The notes under the pieces: generated by a model
Database searches by the model: none
The model's input: only the letters and a program-made list of their open reading frames with translations
What the model was told of the DNA's origin: nothing
Shown: piece by piece, positions 5,716 through 12,490 of the stretch
How the letters are laid out: each line of letters opens with the position of its first letter
Numbering within the stretch: position 1 is the first letter of the stretch
NCBI GenBank assembly: GCA_966185765.1
Contig: CBIFVZ010000084.1
Span: 1-15,214, forward strand
Source: CBIFVZ01 sp966185765
Lineage (GTDB): Bacteria; Pseudomonadota; Gammaproteobacteria; Enterobacterales; Enterobacteriaceae
Length of the DNA: 15,214 bases
Reading direction: 5' to 3'
Made by a program: the position numbers and the translations under genes

Positions 5716-6312
5716 TTATTGCAGCTGTGCGGCAACCAGCGGCCAACGCGCATCAAACTCTTCAGTGGGGCGATAGCGGAACTCGCTGCGTACAAAACGC
5801 GATAACATACCCTCACAAAAAGCCAGCAGCTGGCTTGCCAGCAGCGTTTCGTCGGTGGTGTAGCCTTCACCTTCACGCATTTTACGCTCACGCAGCACCT
5901 GGCGAATCTGCGCCTCAATGCGCTCAAACAGCTGGTTGATGCGGCCCTGCAGTCGGTCTTGTTCAAACATCAACGCATGGCCCGTCATGATACGCGTCAA
6001 CCCTGGGTTACGTTCACCGAACCCGAGAATCAGCAGCACAATCAGGCGAAGCCTCGCGGCCGTGTCTTTTTCATCTTTCAGAATCAGGTTGATGCGCGTA
6101 ATCAGGCTGTCTTCAATAAACTCAATGAGGCTATCGAACATTTTGGTTTTGCTTGGAAAGTGACGGTATAGCGCGGCCTCAGAAACGCCCACTGAGGCGG
6201 CCAGCTTCGCTGTAGTAATGCGCTGGCTACCGTCGCTCGATTCAAGCATTTGCGCCAGAGACTGAAGTATTTCTTCGCGTCGATTCCTTTTCGCGGTCTG
6301 TTTTTCTGCCAT
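5716..6312 (-). CDS. slmA: Nucleoid occlusion factor SlmA
   Basis: A TetR-family DNA-binding protein that blocks FtsZ ring assembly over the nucleoid when bound to its chromosomal SBS sites. At 198 aa it equals E. coli SlmA and matches it nearly residue by residue. The helix-turn-helix occupies about residues 33-53 (TTAKLAASVGVSEAALYRHF), followed by the long helical domain that dimerises and contacts FtsZ. The ATG at 6312 gives the conserved MAEKQTAKRNRREEIL start; the upstream GGGGTATT is a weak ribosome binding site. It follows dut on the same strand, 117 bases downstream, with two hairpins in between. Confidence 0.97.
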   Translation of the reverse strand: MAEKQTAKRNRREEILQSLAQMLESSDGSQRITTAKLAASVGVSEAALYRHFPSKTKMFDSLIEFIEDSLITRINLILKDEKDTAARLRLIVLLILGFGERNPGLTRIMTGHALMFEQDRLQGRINQLFERIEAQIRQVLRERKMREGEGYTTDETLLASQLLAFCEGMLSRFVRSEFRYRPTEEFDARWPLVAAQLQ

Positions 6313-6347
6313 GTTTTAGAATACCCCTGGAATACACACAATCAGGT

Positions 6348-6383
6348 CACTGCTCACGCAGCAGTGGCAGGCGCGAGGCCTGC
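6348..6383. repeat. Two back-to-back hairpins in the dut-slmA gap
   Basis: CACTGCT (6348-6354) pairs with AGCAGTG (6360-6366), and directly adjoining GCAGGC (6367-6372) pairs with GCCTGC (6378-6383), each with a 5-base loop. There is no T run after them on the minus strand, so they are probably RNA processing or stabilising structures, or a weak attenuator, rather than a full terminator. Confidence 0.55.
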
Positions 6384-6429
6384 AATAAATGCATGTCGAA
6401 TTACGTGCTGCGTGCGTCTGATTACAGAA

Positions 6430-6888
6430 TTACTGGCGGCCAGAGTGGCCAAATCCGCCGGCACCGCGATCGGTGGCGGTAAAATCGTCGACCAGATTAA
6501 ACTCGGCTTGCACGACCGGGACAAATACCATTTGTGCGATACGCTCGCCCGGCTCAATGGTGAAGCTATCCTGACCGCGATTCCAGACCGAAACCATGAG
6601 CTGTCCCTGATAATCAGAATCGATAAGCCCAACCAGATTGCCTAACACGACGCCGTGTTTGTGCCCGAGGCCTGAGCGCGGAAGAATAACCGCTGCAAGC
6701 GAAGGGTCAGCGATATGAATTGCCAGTCCCGTTGGCAGCAGCGTTGTAGCGCCAGGAGCGAGTGCAACAGCTTCATCCAGGCACGCACGCAGGTCAAGAC
6801 CCGCAGAGCCAGCGGTGGCATAGGTCGGCAGCGGAAATTCCTGACCAACGCGCGGGTCCAGAATCTTAACGTCGATTTTTTTCATCAT
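6430..6888 (-). CDS. dut: dUTP diphosphatase (dUTPase)
   Basis: Hydrolyses dUTP to dUMP and PPi, keeping uracil out of DNA and supplying dUMP for thymidylate synthesis; a homotrimer. The 152-aa product has all five dUTPase motifs: AGSAGLDL (26-33), PRSGLG (70-75), GLIDSDYQGQL (87-97, with the catalytic Asp), GERIAQM (114-120) and RGAGGFGHSG (141-150). The open frame extends upstream to 7035, but the family start MMKKIDVKI places the ATG at 6888. The gene begins inside the end of coaBC, overlapping it by 23 bases in another frame, and has no clear ribosome binding site, so it is probably translated by coupling. This coaBC-dut-slmA order is the same as in E. coli. Confidence 0.97.
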   Translation of the reverse strand: MMKKIDVKILDPRVGQEFPLPTYATAGSAGLDLRACLDEAVALAPGATTLLPTGLAIHIADPSLAAVILPRSGLGHKHGVVLGNLVGLIDSDYQGQLMVSVWNRGQDSFTIEPGERIAQMVFVPVVQAEFNLVDDFTATDRGAGGFGHSGRQ

Positions 6889-8080
6889 AACGGGTAACAA
6901 TCTCGTCGAGTAAAAGTTGGCCAAGGAGCGATTTGCGTTCAAGCGGTAAGGCTTTGTCTCCTTCCTGCCAGAAAAGGTGTAATGCGTTGTTGTCACTGTT
7001 AAACCCCTGATCGGCCTGTGAAACATCGTTTGCACAAATCAGATCGAGGTGCTTTCTTACGCGTTTTTGCTGCGCATATTCTTCCACATTATTCGTTTCG
7101 GCAGCAAACCCTACAACGTAGGGACGATGGCTTTTCAGCGCCGCTACGCCCGCGACAATATCCGGGTTTTTAACCATTTTTATCGTTAATTCATCGCCTT
7201 GCTTTTTAATTTTTTCATCTGCAATAGCGGCTGCACGATAGTCTGCAACGGCCGCACAGCCAATAAAAATATGCTGCTGCTGTACACGTTGCTGTACCGC
7301 CGCCTCCATTTCCAGTGCCGTAGTCACATCAATGCGTGTGACCCCTGCGGGGGTGGCGAGCGCAACCGGTCCAGACACCAGCGTGACGTTCGCCCCTCTG
7401 CGTGCGGCGGCGGCGGCAATGGCATAACCCATTTTGCCCGAGCTGTGGTTGGTGATGTAGCGCACGGGATCCAGTGGCTCACGTGTGGGGCCGGCGGTAA
7501 TCATAATGTTTAAATGTTGCAGATCTTTGGCAGGGGCAAAGTGCTGCTCTGCACGTTCAACGATAGCCAACGGGTCTAACATACGGCCTGGCCCGACGTC
7601 ACCACAGGCCTGGCTGCCGCTGTCTGGACCCCACAGGGCAATATCTCTGGAGGCCAGCACATCGAGATTATGTTGTGTCGCGCTGGCGCGGTACATCTGC
7701 TGATTCATCGCAGGAACAACCGCAATGGGGGCGGGGGTTGCCAGGCAAATTGTGGTGACGAGGTCGTTAGCCATTCCGGCCGCAATGCGCGCAATAAGGT
7801 CGGCGGTTGCCGGAGCAAGAATCACCAGGTCAGCCCATTTCCCAATCTCAATATGCCCCATCGCGGCTTCTGCTGCCGGGTCGAGCAGGCTGTCAGAGAC
7901 GGAATAACCAGAAACGGCCTGTAGACTCAAAGGCGTGATAAATGCCTTAGCGGCGTCGGTCATCGCCACGCGTACGTCTGCGCCACGCTCGCGCAGACGG
8001 CGCACCAGTTCAGGCGTTTTATAGGCTGCGATGCCGCCGCTTACGCCCAGCACAATTTTCTTGCCGGAAAGCCCCATCAT
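6866..8080 (-). CDS. coaBC: CoaBC: PPC synthetase/decarboxylase
   Basis: Bifunctional coenzyme A biosynthesis enzyme. The N-terminal flavoprotein CoaC domain (about 1-190) decarboxylates phosphopantothenoylcysteine, which the C-terminal CoaB domain (about 191-404) makes from 4'-phosphopantothenate, cysteine and CTP. Active-site residues are visible: His in MGHIEIGKWAD (residue 76), Asn in PAMNQQMY (126) and Cys in QACGDVGPGRML (159), one more than E. coli numbering. The CoaB lysine lies in EKIKKQGDE; compared with E. coli, as I remember it, three residues are missing right after that loop. AGGA seven bases before the ATG at 8080 favours it; the second ATG at 8077 matches the E. coli N-terminus. 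It is first of coaBC-dut-slmA and diverges from radC. Confidence 0.96.
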   Translation of the reverse strand: MMGLSGKKIVLGVSGGIAAYKTPELVRRLRERGADVRVAMTDAAKAFITPLSLQAVSGYSVSDSLLDPAAEAAMGHIEIGKWADLVILAPATADLIARIAAGMANDLVTTICLATPAPIAVVPAMNQQMYRASATQHNLDVLASRDIALWGPDSGSQACGDVGPGRMLDPLAIVERAEQHFAPAKDLQHLNIMITAGPTREPLDPVRYITNHSSGKMGYAIAAAAARRGANVTLVSGPVALATPAGVTRIDVTTALEMEAAVQQRVQQQHIFIGCAAVADYRAAAIADEKIKKQGDELTIKMVKNPDIVAGVAALKSHRPYVVGFAAETNNVEEYAQQKRVRKHLDLICANDVSQADQGFNSDNNALHLFWQEGDKALPLERKSLLGQLLLDEIVTRYDEKNRR

Positions 8081-8220
8081 GTTCTGTTCCTGTATTCAGT
8101 CGGCGTTGATACGACATTTTACCATAGACCGACGGCGGGCACGCGAGGTGTGATTTGCGAGGCGTGCCGCAGTCCGGTGATTTTCTGTTCGTATCAGCGT
8201 CATCCATTATGGCACGATAA

Positions 8221-8236
8221 CTGTAAAAATATACAG
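8221..8236 (+). promoter_or_regulatory. LexA (SOS) box ahead of radC
   Basis: CTGTAAAAATATACAG is CTGT-N8-ACAG, the exact conserved core of the enterobacterial LexA box, with an AT-rich centre as in known sites. It ends 13 bases before the radC ATG and touches the AGGTGA ribosome binding site (8235-8240), so bound LexA would block transcription entering radC. The match is seen directly; LexA control of radC is inferred. Confidence 0.65.
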
Positions 8237-8249
8237 GTGATGAATAACG

Positions 8250-8915
8250 ATGGATAATCCATTGCCGCTCCTGCCAAGGGAGAAACTGCTGCGTTTTGGT
8301 GCAAAAGCCCTCACGGACGATGAGCTGTTAGCTATTTTTTTACGTACGGGTAAGCCTGGCGTGAATGTGATGACCCTGGCCAACCAGTTGTTGCAGCATT
8401 TTGGCTCGCTACGCGCGTTACTGACGGCTGATTTATCGGCGTTTCGCGAGGTCGGTGGTATTGGTCATGCGAAATATACGCAGCTTAACGCAATTGCTGA
8501 GCTGAGTCGGCGCTATCATCACTCACGTGCAATGGAAAAGCAGGCACTGCTTAGCCCGGATATGACGCGGGAGTTTCTACAAAGCCAGCTTGCTGGAGAA
8601 GAACGCGAGATCTTTATAGTGATTTTTCTTGATAACCAGAACCGGGTTCTTCATTACAGCAGAATGTTTGCCGGAACGCTTGCCCATGTTGAGGTGCATC
8701 CCCGAGAAATCGTGCGTGAGGCCATGCGGCTCAACGCCGCAGCACTGATAGTAGCGCATAACCATCCTTCAGGCCGCGCACAGCCCAGCAAAGCAGACCG
8801 CTTTTTGACCGAACGTATTATAAAATGCTGCCAGTTGATGGACATACGGGTGCTTGATCACCTGGTTATTGGTCACGGTGAGACGTTTTCTTTTGCTGAA
8901 CATGGGTGGATTTAG
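8250..8915 (+). CDS. radC: RadC family protein (JAMM/MPN domain)
   Basis: A 221-aa RadC protein, one residue shorter than E. coli RadC. The N-terminal part has a helix-hairpin-helix-like segment (VGGIGHAKYTQL, 68-79) and the C-terminal part an MPN/JAMM domain with the metal motif HNHPSGRAQPSKAD (170-183; His170, His172, Asp183). The biochemical role is unsettled: the original link to DNA repair in E. coli was due to a recG allele, and later work connects RadC-like proteins with recombination and mobile elements. The N-terminal third is clearly more divergent from E. coli than the C-terminal domain. AGGTGA lies nine bases ahead of the ATG. Divergent from coaBC and upstream of rpmB, as in E. 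coli; a LexA-box match precedes it. Confidence 0.95.
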   Translation: MDNPLPLLPREKLLRFGAKALTDDELLAIFLRTGKPGVNVMTLANQLLQHFGSLRALLTADLSAFREVGGIGHAKYTQLNAIAELSRRYHHSRAMEKQALLSPDMTREFLQSQLAGEEREIFIVIFLDNQNRVLHYSRMFAGTLAHVEVHPREIVREAMRLNAAALIVAHNHPSGRAQPSKADRFLTERIIKCCQLMDIRVLDHLVIGHGETFSFAEHGWI

Positions 8916-8956
8916 AGCAGATCGCGCGATCGTTGGGATCTTTATCTGTTCGGGAC

Positions 8957-8985
8957 TTGAGCGCATCCCTTACACAGCGTATACT
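8957..8985 (+). promoter_or_regulatory. sigma70 promoter of rpmB-rpmG(-mutM)
   Basis: TTGAGC (8957-8962) and TATACT (8980-8985) with a 17-base spacer, 42 bases after the radC stop. This is the best promoter in the window and leaves a leader of about 135 bases before rpmB. Confidence 0.75.
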
Positions 8986-9017
8986 ACGCCACCTTTGAGA
9001 ATCTCGGGTTTGGCGTG

Positions 9018-9059
9018 GGCCTGGCATCACGAGTTCAATTTGAACCGCAGGACCAGGCC
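9018..9059 (+). promoter_or_regulatory. Structured leader of rpmB (nested inverted repeats)
   Basis: GGCCTGG (9018-9024) pairs with CCAGGCC (9053-9059), enclosing GTTCAA-T-TTGAAC (9033-9045), so the 5' leader can form a long interrupted hairpin. It lies between the promoter and the rpmB start. Ribosomal protein operons often use such leaders for feedback by one of their products; whether L28 or L33 binds here is not known to me. Confidence 0.5.
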
Positions 9060-9127
9060 AGCAGGCCTGACGAGGCTGCCAATACCCTATACGAAGCTCG
9101 AGCTAATTTGATTTTTGGAGAATAGAC

Positions 9128-9360
9128 ATGTCACGAGTCTGCCAAGTTACTGGCAAGCGTCCGGTGACCGGTAACAACCGTTCCCACTGAACGCGACTAA
9201 ACGCCGTTTCCTGCCGAACCTGCACTCTCACCGTTTTTGGGTAGAGAGCGAGAAGCGTTTCGTCACCCTGCGCGTATCTGCTAAAGGTATGCGTGTTATT
9301 GATAAAAAAGGCATCGATACCGTTCTGGCGGAAATCCGTGCCCGCGGCGAGAAGTACTAA
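9128..9360 (+). pseudogene. rpmB: Ribosomal protein L28 gene with 4-base deletion
   Basis: Codons 1-20 read MSRVCQVTGKRPVTGNNRSH as in E. coli L28 (78 aa), then an in-frame TGA follows at 9188-9190. From 9187 another frame resumes with LNATKRRFLPNLHSH and runs to the normal end ARGEKY at 9360. The region is 233 bases where 237 are expected, so exactly four bases are missing where family members read CAC GCA CTG. CAC-G-CAC is a short direct repeat prone to slippage. L28 is a component of the large ribosomal subunit needed for normal assembly and growth, so an honest frameshift would be severe; a sequencing or assembly error, or a second rpmB copy elsewhere, are the main alternatives. The promoter, leader and downstream rpmG look normal. 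Confidence 0.92.
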
Positions 9361-9373
9361 GAGGAACTGAATC

Positions 9374-9541
9374 ATGGCTAAAGGTATTCGCGAGAAGATC
9401 AAGCTGGTTTCTTCTGCCGGTACTGGTCACTTCTACACGACCACTAAGAACAAACGTACTAAGCCGGAAAAACTGGAACTGAAAAAGTTCGACCCGGTTG
9501 TTCGTCAGCACGTTCTGTACAAAGAAGCTAAAATCAAATAA
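9374..9541 (+). CDS. rpmG: 50S ribosomal protein L33
   Basis: The 55-aa large-subunit protein L33, almost identical to E. coli L33 (MAKGIREKIKLVSSAGTGHF at the N-terminus, LYKEAKIK at the C-terminus). It lacks the CxxC pairs of zinc-binding L33 paralogues, so it is the standard C-minus enterobacterial form. The start follows GAGGAAC, and only 13 bases separate it from the end of rpmB, so the two are co-transcribed; if the rpmB frameshift is real, loss of translation there may also reduce rpmG expression. A strong terminator follows within 20 bases of the stop. Confidence 0.97.
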   Translation: MAKGIREKIKLVSSAGTGHFYTTTKNKRTKPEKLELKKFDPVVRQHVLYKEAKIK

Positions 9542-9560
9542 TTTTAGTGGATTAGATGAA

Positions 9561-9584
9561 AACCCGGCTTCGGCCGGGTTTTTT
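9561..9584 (+). terminator. Rho-independent terminator after rpmG
   Basis: AACCCGGC (9561-9568) and GCCGGGTT (9573-9580) form an 8-bp stem closed by a TTCG tetraloop, followed by a run of T residues (9579-9584, then five more after one G). Only 24 bases remain before mutM, so mutM is probably expressed by read-through. Confidence 0.92.
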
Positions 9585-9608
9585 GTTTTTGGCGCCGAGG
9601 AGGATGCA

Positions 9609-10418
9609 ATGCCAGAATTACCTGAGGTAGAAACCAGTCGTCGCGGTATTGAACCGCACCTGGTCGGTGCCACAATTCTGCATGCTGTGGTACGTAACGG
9701 ACGACTGCGCTGGCCTGTCTCGAATGAAATTCATACCCTTAGTGACCAGCCGGTACTGAGCGTTCAGCGGCGGGCGAAATATCTGCTGCTGGAGTTGCCA
9801 GCAGGCTGGATTATTATCCATCTGGGAATGTCGGGCAGTCTACGCATCCTGCCTGAAGAGCTGCCAGCTGAGAAACACGACCATGTCGATCTGGTGATGA
9901 GCAACGGTAAGGTATTGCGCTATACCGACCCCAGGCGCTTTGGTGCCTGGCTGTGGACGAAGGAGCTTGAGGGGCACAACGTCCTGGCACATCTGGGGCC
10001 TGAACCGCTCAGCGATGACTTCAGCGCGGCCTGGCTGCATGAAAAGAGCAAGCGCAAGAAGACTGCGATTAAGCCCTGGTTGATGGATAATAAGCTGGTG
10101 GTGGGTGTTGGCAATATTTACGCCAGCGAGTCGCTGTTTGTGGCCGGGGTCCATCCAGACAGACTTGCCAGCTCGCTTTCTACAGAGGAATGTGCTCGCC
10201 TGGTCGCGTCCATTAAGGCGGTGCTACTGCGCTCGATTGAGCAGGGCGGCACGACGCTGCGTGATTTTCTGCAAAGTGATGGTAAGCCGGGCTATTTCGC
10301 GCAGGAATTGCAGGTGTACGGACGGGAAGGTGAGCCATGTCGCGCCTGTGGAACGCCGGTTTCGGCGGGCAAGCACGGGCAGCGCAGCACATACTGGTGC
10401 CGACGCTGCCAGCGATAG
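9609..10418 (+). CDS. mutM: Formamidopyrimidine-DNA glycosylase (Fpg)
   Basis: Base-excision repair enzyme that removes 8-oxoguanine and formamidopyrimidines and cuts the abasic strand by beta,delta-elimination. The 269-aa length is that of E. coli MutM. The N-terminus MPELPEVETSRRGIEP provides the catalytic proline (after Met removal) and glutamate; the C-terminal zinc finger has Cys244, Cys247, Cys264 and Cys267. The frame is open upstream to 9498, but the ATG at 9609 is required for the catalytic proline and has GAGGAGG (9597-9603) five bases ahead. It follows rpmBG and their terminator, and its stop is immediately followed by the coaD stop on the other strand, with no intergenic base. Confidence 0.97.
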   Translation: MPELPEVETSRRGIEPHLVGATILHAVVRNGRLRWPVSNEIHTLSDQPVLSVQRRAKYLLLELPAGWIIIHLGMSGSLRILPEELPAEKHDHVDLVMSNGKVLRYTDPRRFGAWLWTKELEGHNVLAHLGPEPLSDDFSAAWLHEKSKRKKTAIKPWLMDNKLVVGVGNIYASESLFVAGVHPDRLASSLSTEECARLVASIKAVLLRSIEQGGTTLRDFLQSDGKPGYFAQELQVYGREGEPCRACGTPVSAGKHGQRSTYWCRRCQR

Positions 10419-10898
10419 TTAGCCGAGCTTCTCCAGCAGCGCCTTACGTACGTGTTCCGGTAAAAAATGGGACACGTCGCCGTGATGGCGCGCCACTTCT
10501 TTGACCAGCGATGATGAGATAAACGACCACTCTTTGGTGGGCATCAGAAACACACTTTCCAGTTCAGGCATCAGGTGGCGATTCATATGCGCCAGCTGTA
10601 TCTCATACTCAAAATCAGCTACCGCACGCAGCCCACGCACCAGCACGTTGGCCTGCTGCTTGCGGGCAAAATTTGCCATCAGGTCGCTAAAACCGGTGAC
10701 GTCAACATTGCTGATGTGCGCAGTCGCCTCGCTGGCTAGCGCTACGCGCTCATCGAGAGTGAACAGCGTGTTTTTGTGCGGGCTGGCGGCAATGGCGATA
10801 ATCACGCTATCGAACAGATCTGCTGCACGACTGACGATATCAAGATGGCCGTTAGTGATGGGATCAAACGTTCCCGGGTAAATAGCGCGTCGTTGCAT
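10419..10898 (-). CDS. coaD: Phosphopantetheine adenylyltransferase
   Basis: Transfers AMP from ATP to 4'-phosphopantetheine to give dephospho-CoA, the penultimate step of coenzyme A synthesis; a cytoplasmic hexamer. The 159-aa length equals E. coli CoaD. The nucleotidyltransferase motif TFDPITNGH (10-18, with Thr10 and His18), Lys42, Arg88 and Arg91 in RGLRAVADFE, and FISSSLVKEVARH near the C-terminus are present. It is the second gene of waaA-coaD: the waaA stop lies nine bases upstream and its TGA overlaps the TGAGGA ribosome binding site, so coupling is likely. It is the second CoA gene in the window, unlinked to coaBC in transcription. Confidence 0.97.
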   Translation of the reverse strand: MQRRAIYPGTFDPITNGHLDIVSRAADLFDSVIIAIAASPHKNTLFTLDERVALASEATAHISNVDVTGFSDLMANFARKQQANVLVRGLRAVADFEYEIQLAHMNRHLMPELESVFLMPTKEWSFISSSLVKEVARHHGDVSHFLPEHVRKALLEKLG

Positions 10899-10907
10899 GA
10901 CGAGTCC

Positions 10908-12185
10908 TCAATGCTGTCTGGGTGGCAGATAAGGCTCCAGCAGGTCCAGCAAACGCTGCAGCGCTCCCTGATTCTGGTATAACACCTCAACGGCGTGGCG
11001 ACCATAGTAGCTGCGGTAGTCTTCATCAGAGAGTAGCGAACTAATCTCTTTGACCAGTGAGGCTTCATCGGTCACGGTAATCAGGCCGTCGGCCTGCTCA
11101 AGGCGGGCGCAGATATCTTTAAAGTTAAAGATGTGAGGTCCCATGAGTACCGGAATAGCGTGCGCGGCAGGCTCCAGTGGGTTGTGGCCGCCTCGCTCAA
11201 TCAGCGAACCGCCAACAAACGCCAGGTCAGACATCCCATAAAGCAACATCAGCTCACCCATCGTATCGCCCACCACGACCTGTGTGCTGCCCGACGGCAC
11301 TTCGCCGCAAGAGCGCGTGATGTAACTCAAACCTGCGTTACGCACCAGCGCTATAGCATCAGGGAAGCGTTCGGGGTGACGTGGCACCAGAATTAATAGC
11401 AGGTCAGGAAACTGTTTTAACAGCGTTTTGTGTGCGGCAAGAATAATGCTTTCTTCACCTTCATGCGTGCTGGCTGCTGTCCAGACCGGGCGATGAGGCG
11501 CCCACTGGCGGCGTAGTGTCACCGATTTTGCTGCCATCTGTGGCGTGACGGAAATATCAAATTTCAGGCTACCGGTGACAGAAAGTTGTGCACGCCTGGC
11601 ACCGAGATTGATAAAGCGCTCACCATCTTCTTCGTTCTGCGCGGCAATCAGCGTGATACGGCGCAGCAGCGTACGGACAAATTTACCGAGCCGGGCATAA
11701 CCTTTGGCCGAGCGGGCTGAGAGTCGGGCGTTGGCGATAACCAGCGGTATCTCACGGCGATGCAAAGCGGCAATCAGGTTGGGCCATAGCTCAGTTTCCA
11801 TTACCAGTACCAGCCTGGGCTCGACGTTATTGAGGAAGCGATTGATGGCATCTGGCAAATCATAAGGCAGGTAGACGTGTTGCACGTCACGCCCAAAAGC
11901 AGATAACACGCGCTCAGAACCGGTCGGCGTCATCGTGGTGACCGTGATAGGCAGCGACGGATAACGCTGGCGCAGCGCACGGACCAGGGGAATGGCGGCC
12001 AGCGTTTCACCAACGGAAACAGAATGCAACATAATGCCGCCCTTCTGAAGCGGCTGGCGGTAAAAACCGTAGCGCTCGCCCCAGCGTTTACGGTAAGCCG
12101 GCGCCTTACGGCCACGCACCCAGAGCCGAATCCAGATCAGGGGTTGGATAAGGTAAAACAGCGCGGTGTAAAGCAACTGGAGCAT
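10908..12185 (-). CDS. waaA: 3-deoxy-D-manno-octulosonic acid (Kdo) transferase
   Basis: Family GT30 inner-membrane enzyme that adds two Kdo residues from CMP-Kdo to the lipid A precursor lipid IVA, starting the LPS inner core; essential in most enterobacteria. The 425-aa length equals E. coli WaaA. An N-terminal membrane anchor (about residues 3-22, LLYTALFYLIQPLIWIRLWV) is followed by the catalytic base Glu60 in SVSVGETLAA, the METELWPN segment (about 129-136), and the C-terminal CMP-Kdo region with GGSLIERGGHNPLEPAAH. The ribosome binding site is weak. It is in an operon with coaD and diverges from the waaG operon across about 400 bases. Confidence 0.97.
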   Translation of the reverse strand: MLQLLYTALFYLIQPLIWIRLWVRGRKAPAYRKRWGERYGFYRQPLQKGGIMLHSVSVGETLAAIPLVRALRQRYPSLPITVTTMTPTGSERVLSAFGRDVQHVYLPYDLPDAINRFLNNVEPRLVLVMETELWPNLIAALHRREIPLVIANARLSARSAKGYARLGKFVRTLLRRITLIAAQNEEDGERFINLGARRAQLSVTGSLKFDISVTPQMAAKSVTLRRQWAPHRPVWTAASTHEGEESIILAAHKTLLKQFPDLLLILVPRHPERFPDAIALVRNAGLSYITRSCGEVPSGSTQVVVGDTMGELMLLYGMSDLAFVGGSLIERGGHNPLEPAAHAIPVLMGPHIFNFKDICARLEQADGLITVTDEASLVKEISSLLSDEDYRSYYGRHAVEVLYQNQGALQRLLDLLEPYLPPRQH

Positions 12186-12490
12186 GGTACATACTTATGC
12201 TGGGAACATGCGGGGATTCTATGTATTTAGCCGTGGCATTGCTATTACTTTCGCGGTTTACCTGAAGGATATCACGCTGGTAAATGCATAATCTGATGTA
12301 AATAGCGCGTGGTTATGGGGTTCAGGCATGCAGGCACTGTGTTTTGACAGGGAAACCTTGCGTGTGGTTGGTAATGACCTTAAAAAATTTGATGTAATAA
12401 TGGGGTTTCGTATAAAAAGCATTCTGTCGGTTTGTGCGCCAGGAAGTGGTACACTTGCCGCCAATTTTGCGTTTTGTGTCCGGTGAACCG
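12186..12490. other. Divergent waaA/waaG intergenic region
   Basis: About 300 bases with no gene I can support and no visible waaQ remnant. It contains the candidate waaG promoter (12389-12416). No good promoter for waaA stands out on the minus strand. A long untranslated leader is usual ahead of the LPS core operon. Confidence 0.5.
12389..12416 (+). promoter_or_regulatory. Candidate promoter of the waaG operon
   Basis: TTGATG (12389-12394) and TATAAA (12411-12416) are separated by 16 bases. This leaves a leader of about 170 bases before waaG, in keeping with the long leaders of JUMPstart/RfaH-controlled operons. Medium-quality match only. Confidence 0.45.

Noticed and set aside
6889..7035. 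Upstream extension of the dut frame
   Set aside because: It lies inside coaBC in another frame, and all dUTPases start at the MMKKIDVKI position at 6888.
9103..9402. Minus-strand 99-codon frame over rpmB
   Set aside because: It is antisense to the clearly conserved though frameshifted rpmB and has no family resemblance.
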